Positions 10,501 through 20,275 are shown, counted from the first letter of the stretch. The stretch is 64,000 nt of DNA from Alphaproteobacteria bacterium (GCA_016722515.1 JADKJE010000003.1:310001-374000), one strand, 5' to 3'. Program-made: numbers and translations. Notes: generated by a model not told the origin, from the letters alone.

Positions 10501-13500
10501 TAGCCGCCGGTACGGTTAATATCAGTGCAGGCAATAATGTGAATCTTACTAATGTGAACATGACCTCCAATGCTGTTAATTATGTTTATTTTGCGGATGG
10601 CGCAACGGCTCAATCAGCACTTAATGTGAGTGCCACCAACGATATTACGGTTGATGGAGACGTTGTCATCAACGCGCAAGCTACCGATCATGGTACCGGG
10701 GCTGCCAACGCGTCTGCTTTTGCTAATATCTCAGCTGGCAGCAATATGACGCTTTTGAACTATTTGATTGATGCGGGAGCGCAAGATAATAGTGCAGGCA
10801 GCGGCAATATTACCGCAAGTGCTCAAATGAATGCCGATGCGGGTGCTGACATTACTATCTCAGGTAACTCGGATGTAACCGCTTTTGCGGCAAATGTATC
10901 AACCTACGGCAATGTAGAGGCTGTTGCGTCTAACAACCTTGATGCCGGTTCTAATATCCATGATTCGGGTACGGTGGATGTGAGTGCGACTGCTACCAAT
11001 AATAACGATACTGGTTCCGTTTCTGCGAGTGCAGCATTGAATGCCAGCGCTGCTGAGGATGTGACCTTTGATGGCGATATTTCGATTTCGGCTTATGGAA
11101 CACATTCAGGACGAGATGGTCATGCAGGGGCTGTCGCTTCGGCCAATATTGATGCAGGAAGCACTATCAACCTGTTTAATTTCATGCTTAACGCAAATGC
11201 TAATAATGCTGCCAGCGGTAGTGGATCTGCGTATGCAACAGGTATAATGAACGCCAATGCAGGCGATGATATCACTATCAATGGCGATTCGGATATAAGC
11301 GCAGTTGCCCATAATACCGCCTATTACGGTGGTGCAAGTGCTGTCGCATCGAATAACCTGGACGCTGGTTCCTCTATTTATGATTTTGGTACTGTGGATG
11401 TCGAAGGAACCGTTACTAATAGTTCTTATGATGGATCTGTCACAACTTCGGCTAAATTAAATGCAACAGCAAATAATGATATCACGTTTGATAATGTAAT
11501 CACGGTTGCCGCCGATGCCACTCATAATGGGTCGTATGGCAACGCGGGAGCCGTTTCTTCGGCGAATATCGAAGCAGGCAGCAGCGCAACGCTTTCTCAT
11601 TATTCTGTCACAGCGGGTGCCAATAATTCTTCTTTTAGTGGTTCTGCAATGACGAGCGCGAAAATGGATATAGATGCTGGAAACGATATCTCCATCAATG
11701 GTGACGCGTCTGTAGAGGCATCGGCGTATAATGCAGCGGTTTATGGCAATACCTCAGCTGTTGCTACGAATAATCTGGATGCTGGTTCTAACATCCATGA
11801 TTCAGGCTCAGTCGATGTCCATGCCAGTGCGCAACTTAATGGTTACACAGGAAATGCCGTAGCGACTGCGTATTTAAATGCCAATGCTGGTGATGATGTG
11901 GCGTTTGATGGTGATCTTACTATTTCAGCCAATACCAATCATAATGGCAGCTATGGTACCGGTAGTGCAATAGCTTCGGCTAATATGGATGCAGGCAGCA
12001 ACATTAGTTTGAGCAATTATGATATCCAAGCCAGTGACAATAACAATGTTGATGGAAGTGGCAATGCTGTGGCTGTGTCTAAAATGGATGCAAGTGCAGG
12101 CGATGATATTACGGTTAACGGCGATGCTAACGTGGCATCTGAGGTTAATAACCAGACATACTACGGTAATGCAACCGCGCTTTCTTCCAATAATCTTGAT
12201 GCTGGATCGGATATCTATGATTCAGGAACGGTGGATGTGAGTGCCAATGCTCATACAAATGCCGATTTCGGTTCGGCAAGCGCAACGGCAAAATTAAATG
12301 CCTCAGCTTCTGAGGATATCACGTTTGACAGCAGTATCACCATTGCAACGAGTGCTTATAATAATGTTGCCTATGGCAGCGCGGTTGCTGTTGGCTCTGC
12401 CAATATCAATGCAGGTAGCGATGTTACGATTTGGGATAATCAGGTTACAGCGGAAGCCAGTAATTATGCGTCTATTGGCAATGTCTCCACTACGGCTAAA
12501 GAAAACGTTTCTGCCGGTGAAGATATTTCCATTTTTGGCCTGTCATCCGTTGTTGCAAATGCTCATAATGATGCTGGATCAGGAAATGCCAATGCAACAG
12601 CCCAGATGAATCTGAGTGCTGGTTCGGATGTGGTTGATTCTGGAGCTGTCTATGTGAATGCTACTGCTGAAAATGATGTTGAAGGGAGTGGATCGGTCAA
12701 TACAAATGCGTCCTTAGACGTGTTAGCCGGTGGTGACGCAACCTATAGCAACACGATCGATGTTCATGCGTATGCTAACAACGATGATTATAACGGTGCG
12801 GCAAATGCCACGGCCTTGGTAGACATCAATGCAGACGACATCAATCTGACACGTGTGGATGTTGATGCAACCGCCAATAATAATGCTGTCTCCGGAGCCG
12901 GTGCGAATGCGAGTGCTACATTATCGGCAAATGCGGTTCATGATATGATCATTACAGGCGATACAACTATTGGTGCATCTGCCGACAATAGCGGTAGTGG
13001 CAATGCTTATGCCACGGCAGCTTCGAATATCGAAGCTGGAAGGGATGTGTCTCTTACAGGTGATATGTTCACCGAAGCTAATGCGCAGTCATCAGGTGAA
13101 GGTGCGGCAGCTTACGCGGTTAGCTCGGTTGATATCGATGCGGGAAGGGATGTGTTTGTTAACGGCACTATTTCCATCCAAAGTGGGGTTGATGCTTCTG
13201 CCTATAACGCGTCTGCTTCAGCTGAATCGAAATTAACCATTGCTGCTGGCAACGAAGGTTCTGGATCGGTGAATATAGTAGGCAATATTGATGTGAATTC
13301 AGAGGCTAATATTAACGCGACTTATGCGAATAGCAACGTTTCTAAATCAACGGTTGATATTTTTGCAGCTCATGATGTCGATGTGAGTGGTAATTTAAAT
13401 GTTCATGCGGATACCTATTCAAACGCTTATTCAGCGGCTAACGAATCGGCTTATGCGCTGATTGCCATGGCTGCGGGTGAGTCTGGATCGGGGTACATCA

Positions 13501-16451
13501 ACTTAAATGGAAATACCGATATTTCGGCAAATGCTTCCAACGATGCTGATTCCCTTGGCAATGTGATGGCAATCGCAGGAGTTGGATTGCAAGCCGCCAA
13601 TGGTCTAACCGTCAATGGCGATCTCGATGGTTCGGCCCATGCGTCTGGGAATGGCAGCAGTGCTGTTAACAATGTAACGGCTCTTACGTTCGTGTATGCT
13701 GTAGCAGGAACTGGTTCAGAAGGGAATGGCAGTGCAGACTTTGCCGGTAATATCAATCTCAATGCCGATGCTTCAGCATCTGCTTTCTCTGTTGGTACGG
13801 TAACCGCAGGTGCAGGTATGTTGGCAATGGCTGCGAATGATATCACAGTTGATGGTGATGTCACTATCGCAGCCCATGCTGATTCGAGTAACTATTACGG
13901 TACGCTTACCCAGGCGGGTGCAGGACTTGGTCTGTTAGCCGGTCAGGGAGGCTCTGGTAGTATCACGGTCGATGGCAGTGCCAATATCGTTTCTTCAGCT
14001 CATCAGACTGGAGTCTATGAGGGAACGTCGCAGGCTGGTACAATTACCTACCTCCAAGCTCCTGATAATGTGACGGTTGCTGGTGACTTCATTACGGCAG
14101 CGTCAGCTACCAATGATGGTTATCTAACCGGAAATGCCCAATCAATCAACTATACGCAAGTAAATGCAGGTCAACATATTGACGTTGCTGGTGATATTTA
14201 TACCATCGGTTATGCGGCAAATAATGGTGCGTATGCAGCGGGAGCCTCTGCAACCAATATCGCAACTATCACAGCCGGCGGCAATGTAAACTTCGACAGC
14301 AGTGCCGACTTCCACGCACAAACGCAAACCTCTGGTTATGTTGTGAGTGATGTTGATGCAACGACAACATTGACGATTACAGCAGGTACCGATTCCTCAG
14401 CTGAAAGCGGTGATCTTTCGATCAATGGTCCTTTGAATGTAAGCGCTTACGCTGTGAATAATGGTAATTATGCCTCATATGAAGGTGGTGCTACAGCGGA
14501 TGCGGCAACAACGGTTACGTTGTCAGCAAGAGACAATGTTGATCTTGATTCGATCAACGTTAGTTCGTATGCCGCCAACTTTATTTCTACCGGTGAAGGT
14601 TATTCGGAGGGGGGCAATCGAAGTAACACCTATGCGGATGTGTCCTTAGCCGTTAATGCAGGAACTGGAGGTGAAGGTGACCTGCAGGTGAATGGCGATG
14701 TAACGGTGAACGCTTCGGCAGATAATTATAATAGCCATTCTGCGGGGGAAGCGTCAGCGAATGCTAGTGTAGCGTTATCAGCGGCTAACAATATTGAGGT
14801 GGATGGTAATATTAGTATCTTGGCAAGTGCGGATAATACAGGTGCTTATGCCAGCAATGCCAATGCACAGTCTGAATTGTTGATTCAGGCGGGATTAGGC
14901 TCTTCGGCCAGTGGTGATGTGATCCTCAATGGTGCGGTCAGCTCGGTTGCCAATGCTGATAATAATAACTTCTATGGTTCAGCCAATGGTGCTTCTGCCG
15001 TGGCGTCTACAGAAATAACAGCAGCCAATACCATCACTGTTAATGGTGAATTAGCGGTGGGTGCGAGCGCCGAAACCAATGATGGCACTACTTATGCTGA
15101 TGCGGGCCTGAATGTCAATGCGGGTCAATCAGGTTCTGGTGATGTACTTATCAACAATGATATCATCATTGAAGCAAACGCTGATACGTTGGATCATGGC
15201 CAATCGGCAGTCGCTAACGCTTCAGGCCTCATTACAGCGCCAGATGATGTGAATATCAATGGCAATATCGCCGTGCTTGCTGATGCAAATCTGCAGGATT
15301 CTGGTGAAGAGCAACAACAGCAGAAATCGAACATCAATGGTGCAGAAGCCACGGCTTCACTGGAGATTATCGCTGGCAACAACCTCACTATCAGTGGTGA
15401 TACATTAGCCAATGCCTCAGCAAACGTTACTGGCGGTAGTGCCAGTGCTTTAGTTGCTACAGCGGATATTTCAATGAGCGCCGATAATGATATAACGATC
15501 GATGGCATAACCCATGCTAACGCATATGGTCATTTCGACGGTGGTTATTTAGCTACTAGCAGCAGCGGCGCTTCGGTGATTGTGAGTGCGGATGTTTCCA
15601 TAGAGGCTGGCCATGACCTTACGGTTTTTGGTGATACTTATGCCGATGCTTCTGCTGAGGTTTCTCCCAATTATGTCTTTGCCGGTGAGGGGGCAACCAT
15701 TTCTGACGTAACGGCTTCGGTCATTTACAGTGCTGAAAACGACATCAATGTCGAAGGGCTGATCAATGTATCGGCTAACAATCAAATCGGTGGAGAATTC
15801 TACTCTGAAGGTGGTTCTAGCGCAGGCATTAGATCATCAGCGTATATTGGCGTATATGCTGGTAACGATATCCGTTTCGATGGTGACCTTATCAGTAGGG
15901 CGACCGCCGATGCTGGCAGTAATTTAGGAGCGAGTGCTGATGCTTTCGTATGGATGGAGGCTGGCTTAAATGGTGAAGGGCAAGGGGGACCAAATGGTAA
16001 TATTAATTATCGTGGTGTTCTTGCAACCTACGCAGCAGCTGTGGGTGAATTTGAGGATACCTACGCTTTAACAGCGGCCATTGCCCCAGGTGATTTAATT
16101 ATCAATGCTGGTAACGCATTTGCACCCTATCCATTAGCTTCTGCCAATGATGCTTTCTATCAAGGTAACGTGTCTGGTATCGATACTCAGGGTACGAATA
16201 CAGCTCAGGTTATCTTAAGAGCCGGCGGTCGTTTGAGTGTAAACGAAACAGGAAACCCTGAAGATATCCTCAACGGTTTAGAGCCTAATAATACCGACTT
16301 GAGACAATCATCAAATGGTCTAGGTGGTTTGGAACCAGCAGGTGGTGAGTATTGCGAAGTGGTAAACACCGACCAATCTCATACACCGTCTAAATCTAAA
16401 GATACTCAGCTTTGTGCAAGGGAAGTTGCACAGGCTGATACGAGTCACTAG
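7527..16451 (+). CDS. Filamentous haemagglutinin-like giant exoprotein, main body
   Basis: Rest of the TPS adhesin: end of the secretion domain (NRGSITVSNGGFAVLAAP) and then about 2,800 residues of beta-helix repeats rich in Asn, Ala, Asp, Ser and Gly, with almost no Lys or Arg. The recurring motif is close to NAGDDITINGD. Residues encoded by 10,932-12,600 contain a higher-order repeat of about 140 residues. The C terminus has a pair of cysteines 20 residues apart (EYCEVV and QLCARE), the only ones I noticed in the mature chain, recalling the C-terminal disulfide anchor of HMW1-type adhesins. Such proteins are exported through the outer membrane by a TpsB/Omp85 pore, but no such gene is in the window. 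A likely surface adhesin; the binding target is unknown. Confidence 0.85.
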   Translation: MPVTRGGNVINRGSITVSNGGFAVLAAPYVENTGYIQANLGHIELASASHFTVDLRGDNLITYDVAKVNASRLGVKNTGTLKAQSGTVVISAKTANDLVTGVVNLDGVIDADSFGSGNDGGKVLIASNGAINQNDVKITANGGVDGNGGQIITKADGMNNLTSGAVLEAKGGSTKGDGGFIEVSGGDFILAGSVNASAPNGAAGTFLLDPTNINIKNGSGVATVSTVYEQTIEALSQAGTNVTLVADRQITLENLADNLLQGGSGSITLQSQGQQIIPGVRLPAGGVSFNDLNDTIATTTGNITIIGRADGINIGNLQTGGVGVYNPGDIFLTTSNLGNISVKNIMMNGQAVGSAGNADAKVVINSAKDVTINGNINVALSHTNTSGPGVFNLLSSVDIDADRDITINGNVGVQTTGDVNGANGTATSKFSLESGKSLIVGLAADITVNGNINVTSDIGNPLLASGSNGNFTALSDVTMKAPDKVKQIGDTYVSSLANAVSGNANAQTNVDVEGGTRIIAGYFGSVTLQGKLTALSDASVSYDAGVSTLTTANANTDVNLNAADGVFVTNDINIDATAQNLAQNAGSAVANANLNAAAGWQNVNGDILLSGNFNVSANAGVSSTNVTATTVEADAQASLTAVNNIILDSTNAPINISATANGGLSARALADVDLTAGEESRTAEGSVTVKDSVVVASTANSQNGNHADGRSTFNISAANDVDLQQSVAVTSVVDNGGTGLASALASADIAAGAYWTDLGTLTMGNGLTVSATTVPGGNVDLANATANTTLFAYENINIQGDVSVNADAQSSNSGDGDVVANAHLSANASNDIAVSGALTIAANANNSASDGKASANAGAALTAAHDITLGAVSITGDAQNNSSNGADAIAHAGLIASAGNDITLTTTLIHANASNESSDGSAYANALQSLSAGRDIAQSGSVSVAASTYNDDGSMSLAYATVSANASRNVLFADDLTVATGATNDGSDGSAIAAGTVNISAGNNVNLTNVNMTSNAVNYVYFADGATAQSALNVSATNDITVDGDVVINAQATDHGTGAANASAFANISAGSNMTLLNYLIDAGAQDNSAGSGNITASAQMNADAGADITISGNSDVTAFAANVSTYGNVEAVASNNLDAGSNIHDSGTVDVSATATNNNDTGSVSASAALNASAAEDVTFDGDISISAYGTHSGRDGHAGAVASANIDAGSTINLFNFMLNANANNAASGSGSAYATGIMNANAGDDITINGDSDISAVAHNTAYYGGASAVASNNLDAGSSIYDFGTVDVEGTVTNSSYDGSVTTSAKLNATANNDITFDNVITVAADATHNGSYGNAGAVSSANIEAGSSATLSHYSVTAGANNSSFSGSAMTSAKMDIDAGNDISINGDASVEASAYNAAVYGNTSAVATNNLDAGSNIHDSGSVDVHASAQLNGYTGNAVATAYLNANAGDDVAFDGDLTISANTNHNGSYGTGSAIASANMDAGSNISLSNYDIQASDNNNVDGSGNAVAVSKMDASAGDDITVNGDANVASEVNNQTYYGNATALSSNNLDAGSDIYDSGTVDVSANAHTNADFGSASATAKLNASASEDITFDSSITIATSAYNNVAYGSAVAVGSANINAGSDVTIWDNQVTAEASNYASIGNVSTTAKENVSAGEDISIFGLSSVVANAHNDAGSGNANATAQMNLSAGSDVVDSGAVYVNATAENDVEGSGSVNTNASLDVLAGGDATYSNTIDVHAYANNDDYNGAANATALVDINADDINLTRVDVDATANNNAVSGAGANASATLSANAVHDMIITGDTTIGASADNSGSGNAYATAASNIEAGRDVSLTGDMFTEANAQSSGEGAAAYAVSSVDIDAGRDVFVNGTISIQSGVDASAYNASASAESKLTIAAGNEGSGSVNIVGNIDVNSEANINATYANSNVSKSTVDIFAAHDVDVSGNLNVHADTYSNAYSAANESAYALIAMAAGESGSGYINLNGNTDISANASNDADSLGNVMAIAGVGLQAANGLTVNGDLDGSAHASGNGSSAVNNVTALTFVYAVAGTGSEGNGSADFAGNINLNADASASAFSVGTVTAGAGMLAMAANDITVDGDVTIAAHADSSNYYGTLTQAGAGLGLLAGQGGSGSITVDGSANIVSSAHQTGVYEGTSQAGTITYLQAPDNVTVAGDFITAASATNDGYLTGNAQSINYTQVNAGQHIDVAGDIYTIGYAANNGAYAAGASATNIATITAGGNVNFDSSADFHAQTQTSGYVVSDVDATTTLTITAGTDSSAESGDLSINGPLNVSAYAVNNGNYASYEGGATADAATTVTLSARDNVDLDSINVSSYAANFISTGEGYSEGGNRSNTYADVSLAVNAGTGGEGDLQVNGDVTVNASADNYNSHSAGEASANASVALSAANNIEVDGNISILASADNTGAYASNANAQSELLIQAGLGSSASGDVILNGAVSSVANADNNNFYGSANGASAVASTEITAANTITVNGELAVGASAETNDGTTYADAGLNVNAGQSGSGDVLINNDIIIEANADTLDHGQSAVANASGLITAPDDVNINGNIAVLADANLQDSGEEQQQQKSNINGAEATASLEIIAGNNLTISGDTLANASANVTGGSASALVATADISMSADNDITIDGITHANAYGHFDGGYLATSSSGASVIVSADVSIEAGHDLTVFGDTYADASAEVSPNYVFAGEGATISDVTASVIYSAENDINVEGLINVSANNQIGGEFYSEGGSSAGIRSSAYIGVYAGNDIRFDGDLISRATADAGSNLGASADAFVWMEAGLNGEGQGGPNGNINYRGVLATYAAAVGEFEDTYALTAAIAPGDLIINAGNAFAPYPLASANDAFYQGNVSGIDTQGTNTAQVILRAGGRLSVNETGNPEDILNGLEPNNTDLRQSSNGLGGLEPAGGEYCEVVNTDQSHTPSKSKDTQLCAREVAQADTSH
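10932..12608 (+). repeat. Four-copy 420-bp (140-residue) super-repeat inside the adhesin gene
   Basis: The codons for NNLDAGS recur at 10932, 11352, 11769 and 12189, that is every 420, 417 and 420 bp. Each copy reads on through D-I/S-x-D-x-GTVDV, a central DITFD/DVTFD block, an ANIDAGS block and an AGDDI block before the next NNLDAGS. Nucleotide identity between copies is clearly lower than protein similarity, so the duplications are old and not an assembly collapse. Confidence 0.8.
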
Positions 16452-16462
16452 GCACTTGCCAC

Positions 16463-16530
16463 ACATACCATCATCCTCGACCTTCCCCAGTCGGGCATTC
16501 AGCTTCAGTGGGTTGAGGATGATGGTATGT
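16463..16530. terminator. Long intergenic hairpin after the adhesin gene
   Basis: ACATACCATCATCCTC at 16463-16478 pairs perfectly with 16515-16530 and the stem continues inward with one mismatch. It begins 11 bp after the adhesin stop. There is no clear T-run on either side, so it may be a factor-dependent terminator, an mRNA 3' stabiliser or a dispersed palindrome. Confidence 0.55.
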
Positions 16531-16591
16531 TGTAGTAGGAACGTAGCGTCGTGGTGGTGGAGTCGTGCTTTTAGGGGTAGGGGAAGTCGTT

Positions 16592-17983
16592 ATGGGAATA
16601 ATCGAGGTCAAATCACCATTCACCGGTGCTGTTTTGCGTGAGCTACGTCTTGACCACTGGTCGGATATTGAAGCTAAATTGGTAGACGCGCTGACCGTCT
16701 TTGAGAATCCGGATTGTCATCTTAAGCCTTATCAACGCATTGCTATTTTAGAAAAACTGGCAGTATGGGTTGAACAGAATCTTGACCATCTGGTAATGCA
16801 AATAGCGCACGAAGGTGGGAAGCCCTTAAAAGATGCTAAAGTGGAGGTCCTTCGGGCGGTAAATGGTATCCGCCTTGCTATCAACGAACTCTTTCATCTC
16901 AAGGGAAGCGAAATTCCAATGGGTTTAACTGATGCCTCTACAGGAAGAAGGGCATATACGCTTCTTCAGCCCCGCGGAGTCGTGGTGGCCATCAGTGCAT
17001 TCAACCATCCGCTTAACCTGATTATCCATCAAGTTATCCCAGCGATTGCCGTCGGAGCGCCGATTTTGATAAAACCGGCATTAGAAACGCCCCTGAGCTG
17101 CCTTTCGCTGGTTGAAGCGCTCTATCAAGCGGGACTTCCAGAAGCATGGTGCCAATGGATCATTTGTACCAATGAAGATGCCAAGCGCTTAGCCAGTGAT
17201 GCACGTATCAGTTTTGTCTCCTTTATTGGTTCAGCTCGAGTAGGCTGGCAATTGCGCAGCAATTTAGCACCAGGGGTACGCTGTTCATTGGAACATGGTG
17301 GATCAGCGCCGCTGATTATTGATGCAGATGTGAATCTTGAAACAATCGTGCCTATGGTTGGTAAGGGAGCATTTTACCATGCAGGGCAGGTGTGCGTTTC
17401 AACCCAGCGTGTTTATGTACACCGGAGTCTTTATGGCAATTTCTGCGATTTATTTACCCGTCATGTACGTGGATTAAAGGTTGGTGACCCAACCGCGGAA
17501 CAAACGGATATCGGTCCGCTTATCCGAGCGAGCGATGTTGACCGTGTCGATCAATGGGTTCAGGAAGCCCTAGGGCAGGGAGCCCAGTGTTTACTCGGAG
17601 GAAAACGTCATACGCTTCGGCAATGCTATGAATCCACCATTTTAACCGATGTGCCAGAAAGCACCAAAGCTATGCAGGAAGAAATATTTGGCCCTGTTGT
17701 TTGCATCAACTCATTCAACGAGATAGATGACGCTATTTGTTTAGCGAATCATCCGCGTTTTCAATTCCAGTCGGCCTTGTTCACCCAGCATGTTACCCAT
17801 GCTGAAAAAGCGGTTGAACAGCTACAGGCCCAAACGGTACTCATCAATGACCATACAGCATTCCGGATTGACGGGATGCCGTTTGCAGGTGGTAAACAAT
17901 CGGGCCTTGGAACCGGTGGTATCGGTTATACGATGCGTGATTACTGCTACGAGAAGCTCGCTGTGTGGAATCATAACGTGTGA
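16592..17983 (+). CDS. NAD(P)-dependent aldehyde dehydrogenase
   Basis: Oxidises an aldehyde to the acid with NAD(P)+. The ALDH superfamily features are visible: the nucleotide-binding segment VVAISAFNHPLNLIIHQ near residue 135, ILIKPALETP near 160, the general-base Glu in LEHGGSAP near 235, the nucleophilic Cys in HAGQVCVSTQR near 270, and EEIFGPV near 365. Length is 463 residues. ATG 16592 is preferred over GTG 16565 because GGGGAAG lies 5 nt upstream of it. The substrate is not evident; lactaldehyde, phosphonoacetaldehyde or succinate-semialdehyde dehydrogenase-like enzymes are all possible. It stands between the adhesin and efp with no pathway partner. Confidence 0.88.
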   Translation: MGIIEVKSPFTGAVLRELRLDHWSDIEAKLVDALTVFENPDCHLKPYQRIAILEKLAVWVEQNLDHLVMQIAHEGGKPLKDAKVEVLRAVNGIRLAINELFHLKGSEIPMGLTDASTGRRAYTLLQPRGVVVAISAFNHPLNLIIHQVIPAIAVGAPILIKPALETPLSCLSLVEALYQAGLPEAWCQWIICTNEDAKRLASDARISFVSFIGSARVGWQLRSNLAPGVRCSLEHGGSAPLIIDADVNLETIVPMVGKGAFYHAGQVCVSTQRVYVHRSLYGNFCDLFTRHVRGLKVGDPTAEQTDIGPLIRASDVDRVDQWVQEALGQGAQCLLGGKRHTLRQCYESTILTDVPESTKAMQEEIFGPVVCINSFNEIDDAICLANHPRFQFQSALFTQHVTHAEKAVEQLQAQTVLINDHTAFRIDGMPFAGGKQSGLGTGGIGYTMRDYCYEKLAVWNHNV

Positions 17984-18062
17984 TGGATTCATCATTTTAC
18001 CCTTGTGCATTCCAACCTAAATGGCTAACATACCCTCTTTAAAACCTTGATTTGGGATCCTT

Positions 18063-18629
18063 ATGATTATTGATGCTATCTCTATTCGTGCTGGTAATAT
18101 TATTAATATTAAAAATGATTTATGGGTTGTTTCAAAGCAGCCGATGCACGTTAAACCCGGCAAAGGCGGCGCTTTTGTTCAGGTTGAGATGAAAAATTTG
18201 AACAATGGTAATAAATTGAATGAACGCCTGCGCTCGGACGAACGGGTTGAGCGGGTGGTTCTGGATGAAAAATCCTACCAGTTTTTATATACCGAAGAAG
18301 ATAAAATGCACCTGATGGATAATGAATCCTACGAACAGATCGAAATTAAACAAAGTCTCCTTGGTGATGCTTCGCAATTTCTTCAAGATGGCATTACAGT
18401 TACCGTGTACAGCCATGATGGCGAACCGCTGAGCGCACAATTGCCTGATCATGTCGTGTTTGCTATCGATGAAACAGAGCCTGTTATCAAAGGACAAACA
18501 GCGGCTTCTTCCTATAAACCGGCTATTTTAGAAAATGGCGTTAGGGTCATGGTGCCGACGTTTATTTCAACAGGCGATAAAATTGTGATATCAACGGTAG
18601 ATGGAAGCTACGTTGAGCGTGCAGTTTAG
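18063..18629 (+). CDS. efp: Translation elongation factor P
   Basis: Binds next to the ribosomal P site and relieves stalling at consecutive prolines. The 188-residue protein has the KOW-like N-terminal domain followed by two OB folds. The tip lysine corresponding to E. coli K34 is present in HVKPGKGGAF at residue 34, the position that is lysylated by EpmA in many proteobacteria; the modifying enzymes are not in this window. The C-terminal block GVRVMVPTFISTGDKI is diagnostic. The next gene, an inositol monophosphatase, starts 10 nt downstream, the arrangement seen in many alphaproteobacteria. Confidence 0.96.
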   Translation: MIIDAISIRAGNIINIKNDLWVVSKQPMHVKPGKGGAFVQVEMKNLNNGNKLNERLRSDERVERVVLDEKSYQFLYTEEDKMHLMDNESYEQIEIKQSLLGDASQFLQDGITVTVYSHDGEPLSAQLPDHVVFAIDETEPVIKGQTAASSYKPAILENGVRVMVPTFISTGDKIVISTVDGSYVERAV

Positions 18630-18638
18630 GTCGATTAT

Positions 18639-19445
18639 ATGATGCAACGCACGGCCTATTCTTCTAACATTACCGTCATGAAATCTGCTGTCCAAAAAGT
18701 GGCAAAGGGGTTGATACGTGATTTTGGCGAAATTGAAAATCTGCAAGTCTCACGCAAAGGACCTGCTGACTTTGTGACCAATGCCGATTTACGGGCAGAA
18801 AAGCTGCTTCATAAGTTATTAGCCGAAGCGCGGCCAAGTTATGGTTTTTTAATGGAAGAAGGTGGTGAAATTAGTTCGGATGAAGGCCGATATCGCTGGA
18901 TTGTTGACCCGCTGGATGGCACCAATAATTTTCTTCATGGTTTTCCAATGTTTGCGATTGCTATTGCTTTGGAAGAAACACTTTCATCAGGTAAAAAGCA
19001 AATTCTTGCTTCGATTATTCATTCTCCTATTTTACAAGAAACATTTTGGGCAGAAAAAGGCAAGGGGGCATTTGCCGAAGATTCGTATCAACGTGAACGT
19101 CGCTTGCGCGTGTCCGGTAGACGTGAATTAGGTGATACATTATTAAATATTGGTAGTATCACACCCGATATTATCGGTGATCTCATGCCTAAAATTGCAG
19201 GCATTCGCTGTCTAGGCAGCACGTGTATGGCGATGGCGTATGTGGCCGCTGGCAGATTGGATGGTATCATTCAGTTACGTGGTTCAAAACCGTGGGATAT
19301 TGCAGCTGGCAAACTTTTAATTGAAGAAGCTGGTGGCATCGTCACAAATAGCAATGGTGGCGATGATTACATTGAGTCCGCATCATTAATTTCTGCCAAT
19401 CCAATTATTCACCCACAGTTGTTAGATGCAATCAAACAAAAATAG
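18639..19445 (+). CDS. suhB: Inositol monophosphatase family protein (SuhB-like)
   Basis: Mg2+-dependent phosphatase of the IMPase family, acting on inositol 1-phosphate or related sugar phosphates; in E. coli SuhB also takes part in rRNA transcription complexes. The metal-binding motifs are present: EEGGE near residue 73, the signature WIVDPLDGTNNF near 86, and the C-terminal KPWDIAAGKLLIEEAGG near 218. Length is 268 residues. Two in-frame ATG codons lie at the start (18639 and 18642). It follows efp by 9 nt and is presumably co-transcribed with it. Confidence 0.9.
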   Translation: MMQRTAYSSNITVMKSAVQKVAKGLIRDFGEIENLQVSRKGPADFVTNADLRAEKLLHKLLAEARPSYGFLMEEGGEISSDEGRYRWIVDPLDGTNNFLHGFPMFAIAIALEETLSSGKKQILASIIHSPILQETFWAEKGKGAFAEDSYQRERRLRVSGRRELGDTLLNIGSITPDIIGDLMPKIAGIRCLGSTCMAMAYVAAGRLDGIIQLRGSKPWDIAAGKLLIEEAGGIVTNSNGGDDYIESASLISANPIIHPQLLDAIKQK

Positions 19446-19616
19446 TTGTCTTTTGTTGTCACCTGGCTTATGCTGAAAAAAGGGTGTTTGCTTAATGCTG
19501 CATCCAAATGTTTAACAATAGATTAAATGTTTCAATTAACAGATATTTTATTATTAATATGTATCATTTAGGTTGGTCTGTATTGATAATAATGAAAATA
19601 AAAGGACGGGATTAAG

Positions 19617-20225
19617 ATGAAAAAACAAATGTTACATGCACTGATGTTAACAGGCACATGCATCGCTTTGACGGCTCCGATTGCTGCTGAAGCTGGTGGT
19701 TCTGATAGTCAAAAAGTAGTAAGAGATACAGGTGGTCACGTTGTTAGAAACACATTTAATAATTGTGTTCGCACCAAATGGGTGGAGGGTCGCGATATTT
19801 GCGGAGCTCCTGCACCTGTTGCGGTTCCACGCCAAGTCGTACAACAACCTCGTACCTATGCTGCGGCACCTCAAGCTCCTATTGAGCAATCGCGCGCATT
19901 CTTGATTTTCTTTGATTTTGATAAAGCCAAGCTCACCAAAGATGCTTTAGCTATTATTCAATCAGCGAGTGATGCGTCAAAATCGGCTAGACGTGCGATA
20001 TTTGATATTACTGGACACGCTGACCGTTCAGGACCAGATGCTTATAATCTGAAGCTTTCTCAACGTCGTGCTAATGCTGTTTCAGCTGAGCTGCAGCACA
20101 TGGGTGTACCTAAAGAAAATATCCGTGTGGATTTCAAAGGTGAACGTGAGCCGCTTGTTCCAACCAATGATGGTGTTAAAGAACCACAAAATCGTCGCGC
20201 TGAAATTCAATTTCATAACGAATAG
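19617..20225 (+). CDS. OmpA-family outer-membrane/peptidoglycan-binding protein
   Basis: Envelope protein of 202 residues. A signal peptide (basic start, hydrophobic ALMLTGTCIALTAPI, cleavage near AEAGG at about residue 24) is followed by a linker with two cysteines (NNCVRT and DICGAP) and a Pro/Gln-rich stretch. A C-terminal OmpA-like domain begins at FLIFFDFDKAKL near residue 95. The peptidoglycan-contacting motif GHADRSGPDAYN...LSQRRANAV near 140 keeps the Asp and Arg that bind diaminopimelate. There is no beta-barrel N-terminal domain, so it is closer to a small periplasmic OmpA-domain protein than to full OmpA. AAGGAC lies about 10 nt upstream of the ATG, and an intrinsic terminator follows. 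Confidence 0.88.
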   Translation: MKKQMLHALMLTGTCIALTAPIAAEAGGSDSQKVVRDTGGHVVRNTFNNCVRTKWVEGRDICGAPAPVAVPRQVVQQPRTYAAAPQAPIEQSRAFLIFFDFDKAKLTKDALAIIQSASDASKSARRAIFDITGHADRSGPDAYNLKLSQRRANAVSAELQHMGVPKENIRVDFKGEREPLVPTNDGVKEPQNRRAEIQFHNE

Positions 20226-20275
20226 ATTTCGGTTGAAACGATCATGAATACTTCTCCTCCTGCAAAGGAGGCGGA

